Source: Gammaproteobacteria bacterium (GTDB taxonomy: Bacteria; Pseudomonadota; Gammaproteobacteria; Pseudomonadales; Azotimanducaceae). From it: a DNA stretch of 64,000 bases. The position numbers were made by a program, and so were the translations under genes. The notes under the pieces are model-generated. The model was not told where the DNA came from and ran no database searches. It was given only the letters and a program-made list of their open reading frames with translations. The stretch covers positions 186,001 through 250,000 of the forward strand of contig JAPOVV010000105.1 of NCBI GenBank assembly GCA_026707945.1, in the 5' to 3' direction. Positions 43,494 to 52,668 of this stretch are shown piece after piece. How positions within the stretch are numbered: the stretch's first letter is position 1; each line of letters opens with the position of its first letter.

Positions 43494-44207
43494 TTATGCG
43501 TCAGTCCGACGCCAATCGATCTCTTCAATACCGTGACCGCGCAAGTAGCTATTCGCACTGCTGAAATGACGGCACCCAAAGAACCCGTTTCGCGCAGAAA
43601 ATGGCGAAGGATGAGCAGCTGTTAGGACGCAATGCCGTTCGCGTGAAACACGCTCGCCTTTCGCTTTCGCGTAGTTGCCCCAAAGAAGAAATACAACATG
43701 CTCGCAGCGTTCATTGACGATTTCGACGATGCGGTCGGTAAACCTCTCCCATCCTTGGTTCTGATGCGAGCCGCTCGCACCCTCAAGCACCGTTAAGGTG
43801 GCGTTGAGCAACAGCACACCTTGTGCGGCCCAACCCAAAAGACTGCCGTTTGATGGCTGGAATGGCGCATCCGAGTCGGAGTTCTCCCGTAGATCATCAG
43901 CCACTTCCTGGAAGATGTTCATCAACGAAGGCGGCTGCTTCACACCGGGTGGGACACTAAAACACAAGCCGTGAGCCTGACCTTGAAAGATGTACGGATC
44001 CTGTCCGATGATCACCACTTTGACGTCAGGTAACGGACAGCTATCAAGCGCATTGAAAATTAGTTTCGACGGCGGAAAGATGCGTTTCCCTGCGCTTCGC
44101 TCAGCTAGCAGGAATTCGCGTAGCTGATCCATGTACTCGGACTCGAATTCACTCCGCAGCGCATCTTTCCATGAGTCATGCAAGACAACTCGGTCGACGG
44201 CGCTCAC
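43494..44207 (-). CDS. ung: Uracil-DNA glycosylase (family 1), variant active-site loop
   Basis: Ung removes uracil from DNA. The catalytic Asp is D70 in VVIIGQDPY, the uracil-binding region AHGLCFSV follows, and the second motif is AAHPSPFSARNGFFGCRHF. Family 1 enzymes normally read GQDPYHGPGQAHG; here it is GQDPYIFQGQAHG, so the conserved His is Ile73 and the two next residues also differ. Everything else, including length (237), is normal. It lies five bases after lysS on the same strand. Confidence 0.9.
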   Translation of the reverse strand: MSAVDRVVLHDSWKDALRSEFESEYMDQLREFLLAERSAGKRIFPPSKLIFNALDSCPLPDVKVVIIGQDPYIFQGQAHGLCFSVPPGVKQPPSLMNIFQEVADDLRENSDSDAPFQPSNGSLLGWAAQGVLLLNATLTVLEGASGSHQNQGWERFTDRIVEIVNERCEHVVFLLWGNYAKAKGERVSRERHCVLTAAHPSPFSARNGFFGCRHFSSANSYLRGHGIEEIDWRRTDA

Positions 44208-44212
44208 AGTCC

Positions 44213-45694
44213 CTACGCTCGATCTCGCAACTGCGGAAATAACAGGACATCACGAATTGAATGTTTGTCCGTCAGCAACATCACCAGGCGATCGATCCCG
44301 ACACCTTCTCCCGCCGTTGGCGGCATACCGTATTCAAGCGCCGTTAGGAAGTCCTCGTCGACACTCATCGCTTCTTCGTCGCCAGCGCTCTTTAGTGACG
44401 CTTGGTGTTCAAATCGCGCGCGTTGATCGTCCGGATCGTTAAGTTCGGAGAATCCGTTCGCGATCTCCCGACCGGCAATGAAATACTCGAAGCGATCAGT
44501 GAAATCTGGGTCCGCTTTATTCCTCATCGCTAATGGAGAGATCGAAGCGGGGTATTGTGTTACGAACGTCGGAGTGCTGAGCTTGTCTTCTACGCGTGCT
44601 TCAAACAACTCGTTCAAAATCGCACCGGCATCCATGCTATTCGCGACGTGCACATCAAGCTGATCCGCAAGGCTACGTACGTGATTTTCATCGCGAAGAG
44701 CATCAGCGTCTTCATCGAGCTCACCAGCGACTGCGTCTAGCATGGTGATCCGACGCGCTGGCTGTTGAAAATCCAACTCAAGATCACCGAATGTCACGCG
44801 TTCCTTACCAATCGCATCTTTTACAACACGACGCATCAACTCATCGGTGAGGTCCATCATGTCCTCGAAGGTTGAGTAACTCTCGTAGAACTCGAGCATC
44901 GTGAATTCCGGACTATGACGGGTCGAGAGTCCTTCATTCCGGAAGTTGCGATTGATTTCGAAAACGCGTTCTACACCCCCGACCACGAGCCGCTTGAGAT
45001 ACAGTTCTGGCGCGATTCGGAGATAGAGATCCCGCGAAAGTGCGTTGTGGTGCGTCGTAAATGGCTTAGCGCTTGCGCCACCTGAAAGCGGATGGAGCAT
45101 CGGCGTTTCGACTTCCCAGTAATCCCGTTCGTGGAAAAACTCACGTATCGACGAGAGCACCTTGCTGCGGATTTCAAATACGCGCCTCGAGTCGTGGTCG
45201 ACGATTAGGTCGACATATCGTCGCCGATACTTAAATTCTTGATCCGCGATACCGTGATATTTTTCCGGCATCGGCTGAAGCGCTTTAACGAGTAGACGAA
45301 GTTTCTGAGCCTCGACCGTCAGTTCTCCGCGATTGGTCTTCATGACCACGCCTTTCACGGCGACAATGTCACCGACGTCCATTAGGTGTTTAAAGTCGTC
45401 GTAGGTTTTCTCACCTACTCCGTCTGACCGAACATAGATTTGTATGCGATGCCCCGTGTCGTATAGCGTCGCAAAACTCGCCTTACCCATGTCCCTTCGT
45501 AACACGATGCGTCCAGCAATCTCTACCTCAATCGCGCGCTCTAAGAGTTCCTGTTTGGTGAACTCGCCGTTTTCCTCGTGAAGGGCGTCCGCGTGATGGG
45601 TTGGCTTGAAGTTATTCGGATAGTTAAATCCTGCCTCACGCAAGCTCGCCAGCTTGTGACGTCGAACTTCAAATTCGTTTCGTTCTTCGCTCAA
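44213..45694 (-). CDS. lysS: Lysyl-tRNA synthetase (class II)
   Basis: A class II synthetase of 493 residues. The N-terminal OB-fold anticodon domain (EIAGRIVLRRDMGKASFATLYD) is followed by motif 2 (FRNEGLSTRHSPEFTMLEFYE) and motif 3 (PPTAGEGVGIDRLVMLLTD). Its start overlaps the prfB end by four bases. The recJ-prfB-lysS order is widely conserved in gammaproteobacteria. Confidence 0.95.
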   Translation of the reverse strand: MSEERNEFEVRRHKLASLREAGFNYPNNFKPTHHADALHEENGEFTKQELLERAIEVEIAGRIVLRRDMGKASFATLYDTGHRIQIYVRSDGVGEKTYDDFKHLMDVGDIVAVKGVVMKTNRGELTVEAQKLRLLVKALQPMPEKYHGIADQEFKYRRRYVDLIVDHDSRRVFEIRSKVLSSIREFFHERDYWEVETPMLHPLSGGASAKPFTTHHNALSRDLYLRIAPELYLKRLVVGGVERVFEINRNFRNEGLSTRHSPEFTMLEFYESYSTFEDMMDLTDELMRRVVKDAIGKERVTFGDLELDFQQPARRITMLDAVAGELDEDADALRDENHVRSLADQLDVHVANSMDAGAILNELFEARVEDKLSTPTFVTQYPASISPLAMRNKADPDFTDRFEYFIAGREIANGFSELNDPDDQRARFEHQASLKSAGDEEAMSVDEDFLTALEYGMPPTAGEGVGIDRLVMLLTDKHSIRDVLLFPQLRDRA

Positions 45695-46789
45695 ACGTCA
45701 GCCTTCAGGTTCGCCGTCATAAATTCATCCAGATCGCCATTCAAGACACGTGTTGGATCAGAGATTTCGGTATTTGTCCGCAAGTCCTTCACACGCGATT
45801 GGTCGAGCACGTAGGATCTGATCTGACTACCGAAGCCGATATTCGCTTTGGCGGATTCAAGTTCCTGCTTAGCCGCATCACGTTCCTGAATAGCCAAATC
45901 GTACAGTCTAGCTCGCAATTGTTTCCACGCCTGCTCGCGATTTTGATGTTGCGATCGTTCCGACTGGCACTGAACCACCGTGTTGGTGGGAACATGCGTT
46001 AGCCTGATCGCTGAGTCAGTGGTATTCACGTGTTGACCACCTGCCCCGCTTGCCCGATAGGTGTCGGTTCGCACATCGGACGGATCAATCTCGATTTCGA
46101 TCGTATCGTCGACTTCCGCATACACGTATACGGAGGCGAACGATGTATGTCGGCGATGCCCTGAATCGAAAGGCGAATTCCTGACCAAACGGTGCACGCC
46201 AGTTTCGGTACGGAGCCACCCAAATGCGAAATCTCCTTCGACATACAACGTGGCACTTCGGATACCCGCAATGTCACCCGGGCTAGCTTCACGTACTTGG
46301 GAGCTGAACTGTCGCTTCTCGCACCACTTGATGTACATTCGAAGTAGCATGTTCGCCCAGTCCTGAGCTTCCGTACCACCTTCACCGAACTGAATATCAA
46401 TAAACGCATTGCTCGCGTCCGTTTCGCCATCGAACATGCGCTGAAACTCAAGCTCGCCAAGTTTCTGATCTGTCGCATCGAAATCCTCGGCTAGTTCGTC
46501 TAACGCCTCTTGATCTGATTCCTCAGCGGCGAGTTCGAGGTATTCCGATGCGTCGCTCAATGCCTGACGGAGTTCGAGCACATTACCAACCGTCTTGTCT
46601 AGACGCGACCGTTCTTGAGAAAGTTCCTTTATTTTCTCTTGATTCTCCCACGTCTCGGGGAGCGAGAGCTCGCGGTCTACCTCCTCCAGTCGTTCGCTCT
46701 TGGCATCGACGTCAAAGAGAGTCCTTTAGTAGTGCAAAGCGGGACTCAAACGATTTAAGCTGCTCGCGCAACGAAGTGATTTCGGCCAT
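45691..46789 (-). CDS. prfB: Peptide chain release factor 2, made by programmed +1 frameshift
   Basis: RF2 terminates translation at UAA and UGA. The first 25 codons run from ATG at 46789 to CTT at 46717-46715, then an in-frame TGA (46714-46712). Skipping its T continues as GAC in the +1 frame to the stop at 45691, giving 365 residues, the same as E. coli RF2. The stop-recognition motif SPF is in RNSPFDSGHRRHTS and the catalytic GGQ in GAGGQHVNTTDSA. Reading only the longer frame would wrongly start it at 46581 and miss the N-terminal helix domain. Confidence 0.95.
46711..46727 (-). promoter_or_regulatory. prfB: prfB programmed frameshift signal
   Basis: The minus strand reads AAAGGAC TCT CTT TGA C: a Shine-Dalgarno-like AAAGGA four bases before the slippery CTT, then UGA followed by C, a weak termination context. 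This is the classical RF2 autoregulation site, where low RF2 favours the +1 shift. The E. coli AGGGGG is replaced by AAAGGA. Confidence 0.93.
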
Positions 46790-46845
46790 GATGCAAGGAC
46801 TCTATAACAAAAATGCCGCGGTTGCTTACGCATTAAACCGGGCAA

Positions 46846-48579
46846 TCAATCGACGACCTCAATTTTAGAGGCGATTAATTGCAGTGTGATTTCTCCAGCG
46901 TACGTATTGCGATTCAATTGATAAACCATTGTGATTTGATCGGCCTCAACAACCGGGTGTGAAAACGCGATGGCTTCAAAGTGTCGAGACCCATTCCTCA
47001 GGATGAACTTTTGGTGTTCTCGATTCCTACCAACGCGGGTCGTCGAAACCACATCAAACGTACCATGGAACGTTGGCGGTGTGAATGCTTGACCCCACGG
47101 TTCCAGTCCGTCGATCTCATCGACCAATGCCAAGTTAACTTCATCACCATTCAATTCACCATCTGTATAGATCGTTGGATTGAATGCATCCTCGGCAGCC
47201 AACGTCCGAACTGCATCATCGAATACGTTGGAGAAGCGCTCAAACTGTTGTTTGTAGATGGTGAGTCCAGCCGCGCCGGCATGCCCGCCAAACTGAAGCA
47301 TCAGTTTCGGAAACCTAGCATCGACGAATGCCAATACGTCGCGAATATGTACGCCATCGATACTGCGCGCTGATCCTTTTAACTTTTGCGCATCCGAATC
47401 TTCAGCGTCCGCAAACACGATGGCAGGAGCGCCGGTACGATCGACTAAGCGGCTTGCGACTAGTCCAACGACGCCTTCATGGAAATCTCGGTGGTATACG
47501 CAGCAGCTTTTCGTTTCGTCCGTCCCAACCAAGTTGACCAACTGATTCGCAGTCTCATTCATATCGGTCTGAATCGCACGGCGGCGAATGTTCATCTCTT
47601 GCAGCATCATCGCTAACTCGAGAGCCTCGTCGGGGTCTTCTGCTACGAGGAGCCTGATGCCGACGGAGATATCGTCTAGGCGGCCAGCCGCGTTGATGCG
47701 TGGTCCAATGCGAAAACCGAGCTCGCGAGTCGTAAGTGTTTCAATCGGAGTTCGGCTGACTTCACAAATTGCTCTAAATCCGGGACGCATCTGACCGTTC
47801 CGCATGCGTCGCAGACCCTCACTCACCAATCGCCGATTGTTCAAGTCGAGGGGCACCATGTCGACCACGGTACCCACGGCTACCAGATCCAACCATTGGC
47901 GCATGTCTGGCGCTTCGATAGCATGTTCTTCGAAGTAACCGCGCTCAGCTAACTCACGCCGTACCGCAGCGAGCAAATAAAAGGCTACCCCCACCCCACA
48001 AGGTTCGCTCTCAAACGCTGAATTCGGTAAGTTGGGATTTACGATACTGTGCGCTGGCGGTAGGCGATCCTGTTCCGTCGGCGCGAGATGGTGGTCAGTC
48101 ACGATCACGTCAATGTCGTGCGATCCTGCTAGTTCGATCCCTTCGGTCGACGATACCCCGTTGTCTACCGTGATGAGTAAATCAGGGTTATCGGGAATTA
48201 ACGTCTCGACAAATCGTGTCGTCAAGCCATAGCCGAAGCTAAAGCGGTTCGGCACACGAAAATCTGCTGCATCGTACGCAATCTCGCGGAAAAAGAGTAT
48301 GAACAACGAACTCGCCGTCGCGCCATCAGCATCGTAGTCACCGCAGACGAATATGCGTTCGTGCTTCTCAATCGCGTCAACGATACGATTGGCGGCTCGT
48401 TCGATATCGGGAATACTGTCGGGTTGATCGAGCTGACTGACACGATAGTCGATTTCGGATTCGTCATGAATACCTCGAGCGCTGAGGATTCGCGCCATCG
48501 GCGCGGAAACGTGCAGCGCTTCTTGCAGAATCTCTGGATCAACACCCCCGACCCGGGTCTTAATCTCGAGCGACGTCAC
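46846..48579 (-). CDS. recJ: Single-stranded-DNA 5'-3' exonuclease RecJ
   Basis: RecJ acts in RecF-pathway recombination and mismatch repair. The DHH motifs are VCGDYDADGATASS, LITVDNGVSS and VTDHHLAP, and the DHHA1 part includes QFGGHAGAAGLTI. A C-terminal OB-like region follows. Length is 577, normal for proteobacterial RecJ. It starts 17 bases before hom ends on the same strand side and is followed by prfB. Confidence 0.94.
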   Translation of the reverse strand: MTSLEIKTRVGGVDPEILQEALHVSAPMARILSARGIHDESEIDYRVSQLDQPDSIPDIERAANRIVDAIEKHERIFVCGDYDADGATASSLFILFFREIAYDAADFRVPNRFSFGYGLTTRFVETLIPDNPDLLITVDNGVSSTEGIELAGSHDIDVIVTDHHLAPTEQDRLPPAHSIVNPNLPNSAFESEPCGVGVAFYLLAAVRRELAERGYFEEHAIEAPDMRQWLDLVAVGTVVDMVPLDLNNRRLVSEGLRRMRNGQMRPGFRAICEVSRTPIETLTTRELGFRIGPRINAAGRLDDISVGIRLLVAEDPDEALELAMMLQEMNIRRRAIQTDMNETANQLVNLVGTDETKSCCVYHRDFHEGVVGLVASRLVDRTGAPAIVFADAEDSDAQKLKGSARSIDGVHIRDVLAFVDARFPKLMLQFGGHAGAAGLTIYKQQFERFSNVFDDAVRTLAAEDAFNPTIYTDGELNGDEVNLALVDEIDGLEPWGQAFTPPTFHGTFDVVSTTRVGRNREHQKFILRNGSRHFEAIAFSHPVVEADQITMVYQLNRNTYAGEITLQLIASKIEVVD

Positions 48580-48595
48580 GTATGCAAAGTCCGCG

Positions 48596-49879
48596 CTACG
48601 CTAAATCCACGACGCGGATTTTTTTGATGGGCGAAGCGATGTCTTCGAGGGATTCAAGCTCCCGAAGTGATTGATCTAGTTCGTGTTCAGCGACCTCGTT
48701 GGTAAGAATGACGACGGGGATAACTGCCCTGTCGTCCGAGCGAACGACTTCCTCCTGCTTCTGAACCATCGACGCTATCGATATGCCATGACTTGCTAAC
48801 GTTTCACCGATTGAAGCGATAACGCCTGCACGGTCAGCTGCAGCGATACTCAAAAAGAACGCGCTCGAAACTTCGCCAATAGGGCGTGCCTTGAGCGCAC
48901 CACCACCAATACCGGGCTGTCGGTATAGACCTGATGCGATGTTGGTGAGATCAGCGATCACGGAGGTCGCAGTAGCGTCACCGCCTGCCCCAGGTCCCGT
49001 AAAACGCAGTACGCCTGTATTGGTCGTTCCGACCTGAACCGCATTCTCAACGTCATTCACTTTCGCTAATAGATTGTCTTTCGGAACAAGCGCAGGATGT
49101 ACGCGCATTTCGATCACATCCTCGTCTTGTCGTCCGATCGCTAAGTGCTTTATTGAGTACCCGAATTCGTCCGCATGGCGAATGTCGGCTAAGGTGATGT
49201 CCTGGATACCTTCGCAATACACCTCATCGATCTCAATCGGCACATCGAATGCGAGAGCTACCAGAATGGCAAGTTTTTGAGCTGCGTCCATCCCACCGAC
49301 ATCAAATGTGGGATCCGCTTCAGCGTAGCCTAGGTCTTGCGCCTTGCGCAAGGCGTCCTCAAATGCCACACCTTCCTCAGACATCGCAGTCAGAATGTAA
49401 TTGCACGTCCCATTGATGATGCCTGTAACCCAGTTAATATCGTTGGCGGGGAATCGGGTCTTAAGCGCCGCAATGATCGGGATGCCACCGGCAACCGCCG
49501 CTTCGAACGCCAATGGCACATTACGCGCGCACGCGATTTCTAGCAACTCATTCCCGTGCGTGGCCAATACCGCTTTGTTCGCCGTGATAACGCCACGGCC
49601 GCGTTCAAGACAAGCCTTGATTAGGTCGTACGCGGCGTCCGTACCTCCGATCAACTCGATGACGACGTTTAGGTCGTCGTCGGTGACAAGATCATCTAGA
49701 TTCGTACTGAAAGCAATCTCGCCTAACTCTACCTCGTCTCGTAGTCTTCGACTTGCGAGACGTGCAACACACAGTGTTTTTGCCGTAATATCGTTTAGTT
49801 GGTCAGCGTTCTTTTTCGCAAGCTCCAATAACGCTTGTGCGACAACACCTAGTCCAGCGATTCCTACGTTAATTGACAA
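48596..49879 (-). CDS. hom: Homoserine dehydrogenase
   Basis: This monofunctional enzyme reduces aspartate semialdehyde to homoserine for threonine and methionine synthesis. Motifs: GIAGLGVVAQALLEL nucleotide fold, ANKAVLATHGNELLEIA, AFEAAVAGGIPII and a GTCNYILT-AMS segment with KAQDLGYAEADPTFDV. The C-terminal ACT domain (DRAGVIASIGETLASHGISIASMVQ) binds threonine for feedback. 427 residues; it starts at TTG. thrC, often next to hom, is not here. Confidence 0.94.
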   Translation of the reverse strand: MSINVGIAGLGVVAQALLELAKKNADQLNDITAKTLCVARLASRRLRDEVELGEIAFSTNLDDLVTDDDLNVVIELIGGTDAAYDLIKACLERGRGVITANKAVLATHGNELLEIACARNVPLAFEAAVAGGIPIIAALKTRFPANDINWVTGIINGTCNYILTAMSEEGVAFEDALRKAQDLGYAEADPTFDVGGMDAAQKLAILVALAFDVPIEIDEVYCEGIQDITLADIRHADEFGYSIKHLAIGRQDEDVIEMRVHPALVPKDNLLAKVNDVENAVQVGTTNTGVLRFTGPGAGGDATATSVIADLTNIASGLYRQPGIGGGALKARPIGEVSSAFFLSIAAADRAGVIASIGETLASHGISIASMVQKQEEVVRSDDRAVIPVVILTNEVAEHELDQSLRELESLEDIASPIKKIRVVDLA

Positions 49880-50174
49880 ACTTCAGGCACGTTAATAAAA
49901 ACTCCGAAGCGGCTAACAAGCCGCATATTAAGACCGAATTGTAGCTTGGATTTGAATTTGCTAAGCCGACACCCGTAGCATCTTTAAGAACTGCATCATC
50001 GCCACTGGTCAATGAAGATCACTACCAATCAATCCATGACAAAGCCGCACGCATAGCCCCGTTTATCATTCACTGCGAATCAGGACTAACGAGCTCTCCT
50101 TGTAAATCCTCAAGGAGCATCGCTCTGGAAGTACAAGAACTGGTTCATTTTGGGAAGGTAGAGGTGTGCTGTAG
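49880..50174. other. Divergent gap between hom and gltA with two hairpins
   Basis: The 295-base gap holds GCGGCT-AACA-AGCCGC (49909-49924) just upstream of hom and CTCCTTG-N8-CAAGGAG (50096-50117) about 58 bases before gltA. Neither is followed by a T-tract. They may be leader structures or regulator sites. No promoter is convincing and no ORF is evident. Confidence 0.4.
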
Positions 50175-51455
50175 ATGGCGGAGCGAACGGCTAAACTGTC
50201 GGTAGACGGAAACGAAATCGATCTACCGGTGCTTTCGCCGTCGGAAGGCTACGATGCCATCGATATCGGCGTACTCATTAAAGAGGGGTACGTCACATAC
50301 GATCCCGGCTTTATGTCAACCGCTTCATGCGAGTCGACGATTACCTACATCGACGGCGACGAAGGCATCCTTCTTCATCGCGGTTATCCCATCGAGCAGC
50401 TTGCAGAACAATCCAACTACCTGGAACTGACTTATCTTCTGCTGTATGGCAAGCTGCCCGATCAGACAGAGTTTGAGGAATACAAATCAAGGATTCGGCA
50501 AGAGACCTTCGTTGATGAGCGCCTTGTCGCGTTGTGCTCAAGCCTCCCGCGTGACGCTCACCCAATGGGGGTGGTGTGCTCATTGGTGGGTGCGATGTCA
50601 GCGATCTATCACAATGAGGTCGACATCACCGACGCAGTGTGTCGTGATCAAGTATCTATTCGACTCATTGCGCAAATACCAATTTGCGCCGCTATCGCGT
50701 ACAGGCATTCCATCGGGAAACCGATGCTACCGGCGAACCCTGACCTGGACTACGCCGAGCACTTCTTGCATCTCATGTTCTCCGAGGCAGAGGACTCACC
50801 GGTAAATCCCGTTCTTGCGAAAGCCATGGATCGCATTTTTCTACTGCACGCTGACCATGAACAGAACGCGTCCACTTCAACCGTACGCTTGGCTGGCTCG
50901 ACAGACGCTAATCCCTACGCGAGTATCGCGGCTGGCATAGCTGCGCTTTGGGGTCCATCTCATGGCGGTGCAAATGAAGCCGTGTTAGCGATGTTGAACG
51001 ACATCGGTTCGCTCGACAAGATCGGTGGCTACGTCGCGAAAGCCAAAAATCCTGATGACCCATTCCGCATCATGGGCTTCGGGCATCGCGTCTATAAAAA
51101 TTACGATCCACGCGCGACGGTCATGCAGCAGACCTGTGACGAGGTGTTGAACGAATTAGGTATCGAGAGCGATCCAATTCTTCAAATGGCTCGTGCGCTT
51201 GAAAAAATCGCGCTTGAAGACGAATACTTTGTCGAACGAAGACTCTATCCTAACGTCGATTTCTACTCGGGGATCATCCTCAAAGCGATGGGAATTCCTG
51301 TTGAACTCTTCACTGTTATTTTCGTGACAGGCCGTACTTCCGGATGGATCGCGCAATGGTGCGAGCTCGTTAGTGAGGCTTACAAGATTGGGCGCCCGCG
51401 ACAGATGTATACAGGTAGCTGCAATCGTGACTACGTGCCGATTGAGGCGCGTTAG
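50175..51455 (+). CDS. gltA: Citrate synthase (type II)
   Basis: GltA condenses oxaloacetate with acetyl-CoA as entry to the TCA cycle. The catalytic pieces are [27 protein letters not shown] and [14 protein letters not shown], with the Asp in [11 protein letters not shown]. An N-terminal zinc-type domain ([33 protein letters not shown]) matches the NADH-sensitive hexameric type II enzymes of Gram-negatives. 426 residues. It is followed 41 bases later by tusC. Confidence 0.95.
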   Translation: MAERTAKLSVDGNEIDLPVLSPSEGYDAIDIGVLIKEGYVTYDPGFMSTASCESTITYIDGDEGILLHRGYPIEQLAEQSNYLELTYLLLYGKLPDQTEFEEYKSRIRQETFVDERLVALCSSLPRDAHPMGVVCSLVGAMSAIYHNEVDITDAVCRDQVSIRLIAQIPICAAIAYRHSIGKPMLPANPDLDYAEHFLHLMFSEAEDSPVNPVLAKAMDRIFLLHADHEQNASTSTVRLAGSTDANPYASIAAGIAALWGPSHGGANEAVLAMLNDIGSLDKIGGYVAKAKNPDDPFRIMGFGHRVYKNYDPRATVMQQTCDEVLNELGIESDPILQMARALEKIALEDEYFVERRLYPNVDFYSGIILKAMGIPVELFTVIFVTGRTSGWIAQWCELVSEAYKIGRPRQMYTGSCNRDYVPIEAR

Positions 51456-51496
51456 GTAGATTCTCTCCCGACCATGCGAACGGACGGGGATTGTCA

Positions 51497-51871
51497 GTGA
51501 AATCCGTTTTCTACTGCCTTAGCGGTCCTGCAGGACACCCAGCAAACGAAATCGTCGACGCGATTGCAGTCAGTGCGGTGTTTGATCAACCGGTCGCCGT
51601 TGCCTTCATCGGTGACGGTGTTTGGCAGTTGTTTGACCAGACGGACGCAGAGAAAGGCAAGAACACCACTAAATTTCTGTCCGCATTGCCGACGTTCGAC
51701 ATCTCGGAATTTATGGTGGAACGCGAGAGTCTGCAACGTCAAAACCTCGTCGAACGATTTAATGAGATTCGAGCGTCCGATGAGACGTCGTTTCTAAATC
51801 ACGTTGAGATTACGGATATAGAAGCGATCCGATCTCGTATGCGCGATTTCGACATGGTCGTGACCGACTAA
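51497..51871 (+). CDS. tusC: TusC/DsrF-like sulfur relay protein
   Basis: A 124-residue DsrE-fold protein. The opening SVFYCLSGPAGHPANEIVDAIAVSAVFDQPVAVAFIGDGVWQLF is the TusC/DsrF pattern. In E. coli TusBCD relays sulfur from TusA to TusE for 2-thiolation of tRNA wobble uridines; in sulfur oxidisers DsrEFH is the counterpart. The GTG at 51497 with GGGGA six bases upstream is preferred to the TTG at 51491. Its stop overlaps the tusB start (TAATG). tusD is not adjacent. Confidence 0.75.
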   Translation: MKSVFYCLSGPAGHPANEIVDAIAVSAVFDQPVAVAFIGDGVWQLFDQTDAEKGKNTTKFLSALPTFDISEFMVERESLQRQNLVERFNEIRASDETSFLNHVEITDIEAIRSRMRDFDMVVTD

Positions 51872-52119
51872 TGCTCCATCTCGTTCAATCCCGTCCAGGA
51901 CTCGCAAAGTGCAAGTCGGTCGTTCAACACGGTGATGATGTCGTGTTTATAGGTGACGGAGTTGTATGCGCTGAACCGATTGCTGATTGTCGCGTGTTTA
52001 TTCAAGCAGACGACGCGAAACGTTGCGGCGTAAGTGTTGGAGAAATTGGAAAACTGTGTAGCATGAAGGAACTCGTCGAGCTCGTTGCACAGCATGATCA
52101 ATCAGCTTCATGGCGCTAG
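51871..52119 (+). CDS. tusB: TusB/DsrH-like sulfur relay protein
   Basis: An 82-residue protein beginning MLHLVQSRPGLAKCKSVV, then GDDVVFIGDGVVCA and a C-terminal HDQSASW, the usual TusB/DsrH layout with a terminal aromatic residue. It would form the third subunit of the sulfurtransferase hexamer. Coupled to tusC by stop/start overlap. Without an adjacent tusD the complex must draw its catalytic subunit from elsewhere or be degenerate. Confidence 0.7.
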   Translation: MLHLVQSRPGLAKCKSVVQHGDDVVFIGDGVVCAEPIADCRVFIQADDAKRCGVSVGEIGKLCSMKELVELVAQHDQSASWR

Positions 52120-52170
52120 TACGCACTACTGCTGCAACCATGAGTGCGTTTTCTGAAAAAGGAGTCAGAG

Positions 52171-52590
52171 ATGGTAGATGAAGTAACCTCATTTGAGGGT
52201 GGTTGCCGATGCGGACAGATTCGCTATACGTGCTCAAGTACACCCACATTCACCGCACATTGCCACTGTCGCGATTGCCAGTACGCCGCAGGCGGAGGGT
52301 TTTCAACCATCGTCGTCGTAGCTGCGTCTGGCGTTGAGATGACTGGCGACCTCGGCGGTTTTACCGTGACTGCGGACAGCGGAAACGAATTGACGCGCAA
52401 ATTTTGTTCGAATTGTGGCACCCCGATCATGACCGAGATGCACTCGAACCCACAATTCTTGGTGTTGAAAGCTGGAACGCTCGACGATCCTTCCTGGCTT
52501 AAACCCTCCGTTCATATCTGGACATCGAGCGGGCAACCATGGTCCGAGGAATTGGGCGACCTGCCAAGATTTGAAAAGAGTCCTGGCTAG
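52171..52590 (+). CDS. GFA-family (Gfa-like) zinc protein
   Basis: A 139-residue zinc-binding protein of the glutathione-dependent formaldehyde-activating family, with the cysteine pattern GGCRCGQIRY, HCHCRDCQYAAG and FCSNCGTPI. The family name is historical; most members have no proven activity with formaldehyde. The frame opens at 52144, but the ATG at 52171 has AAGGAG seven bases upstream. It stands alone between tusB and a glycosyltransferase gene. Confidence 0.87.
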   Translation: MVDEVTSFEGGCRCGQIRYTCSSTPTFTAHCHCRDCQYAAGGGFSTIVVVAASGVEMTGDLGGFTVTADSGNELTRKFCSNCGTPIMTEMHSNPQFLVLKAGTLDDPSWLKPSVHIWTSSGQPWSEELGDLPRFEKSPG

Positions 52591-52668
52591 CTGAACGGCT
52601 TGATTCGCAGGAATCATCATTGCGAAAGCGATAACTGAATCAAACCGAACTCACCCTCTGGCGAGCTC

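Noticed and set aside
50096-50117. Hairpin before gltA as a terminator
   Set aside because: No T-tract follows and it lies in a divergent promoter region.
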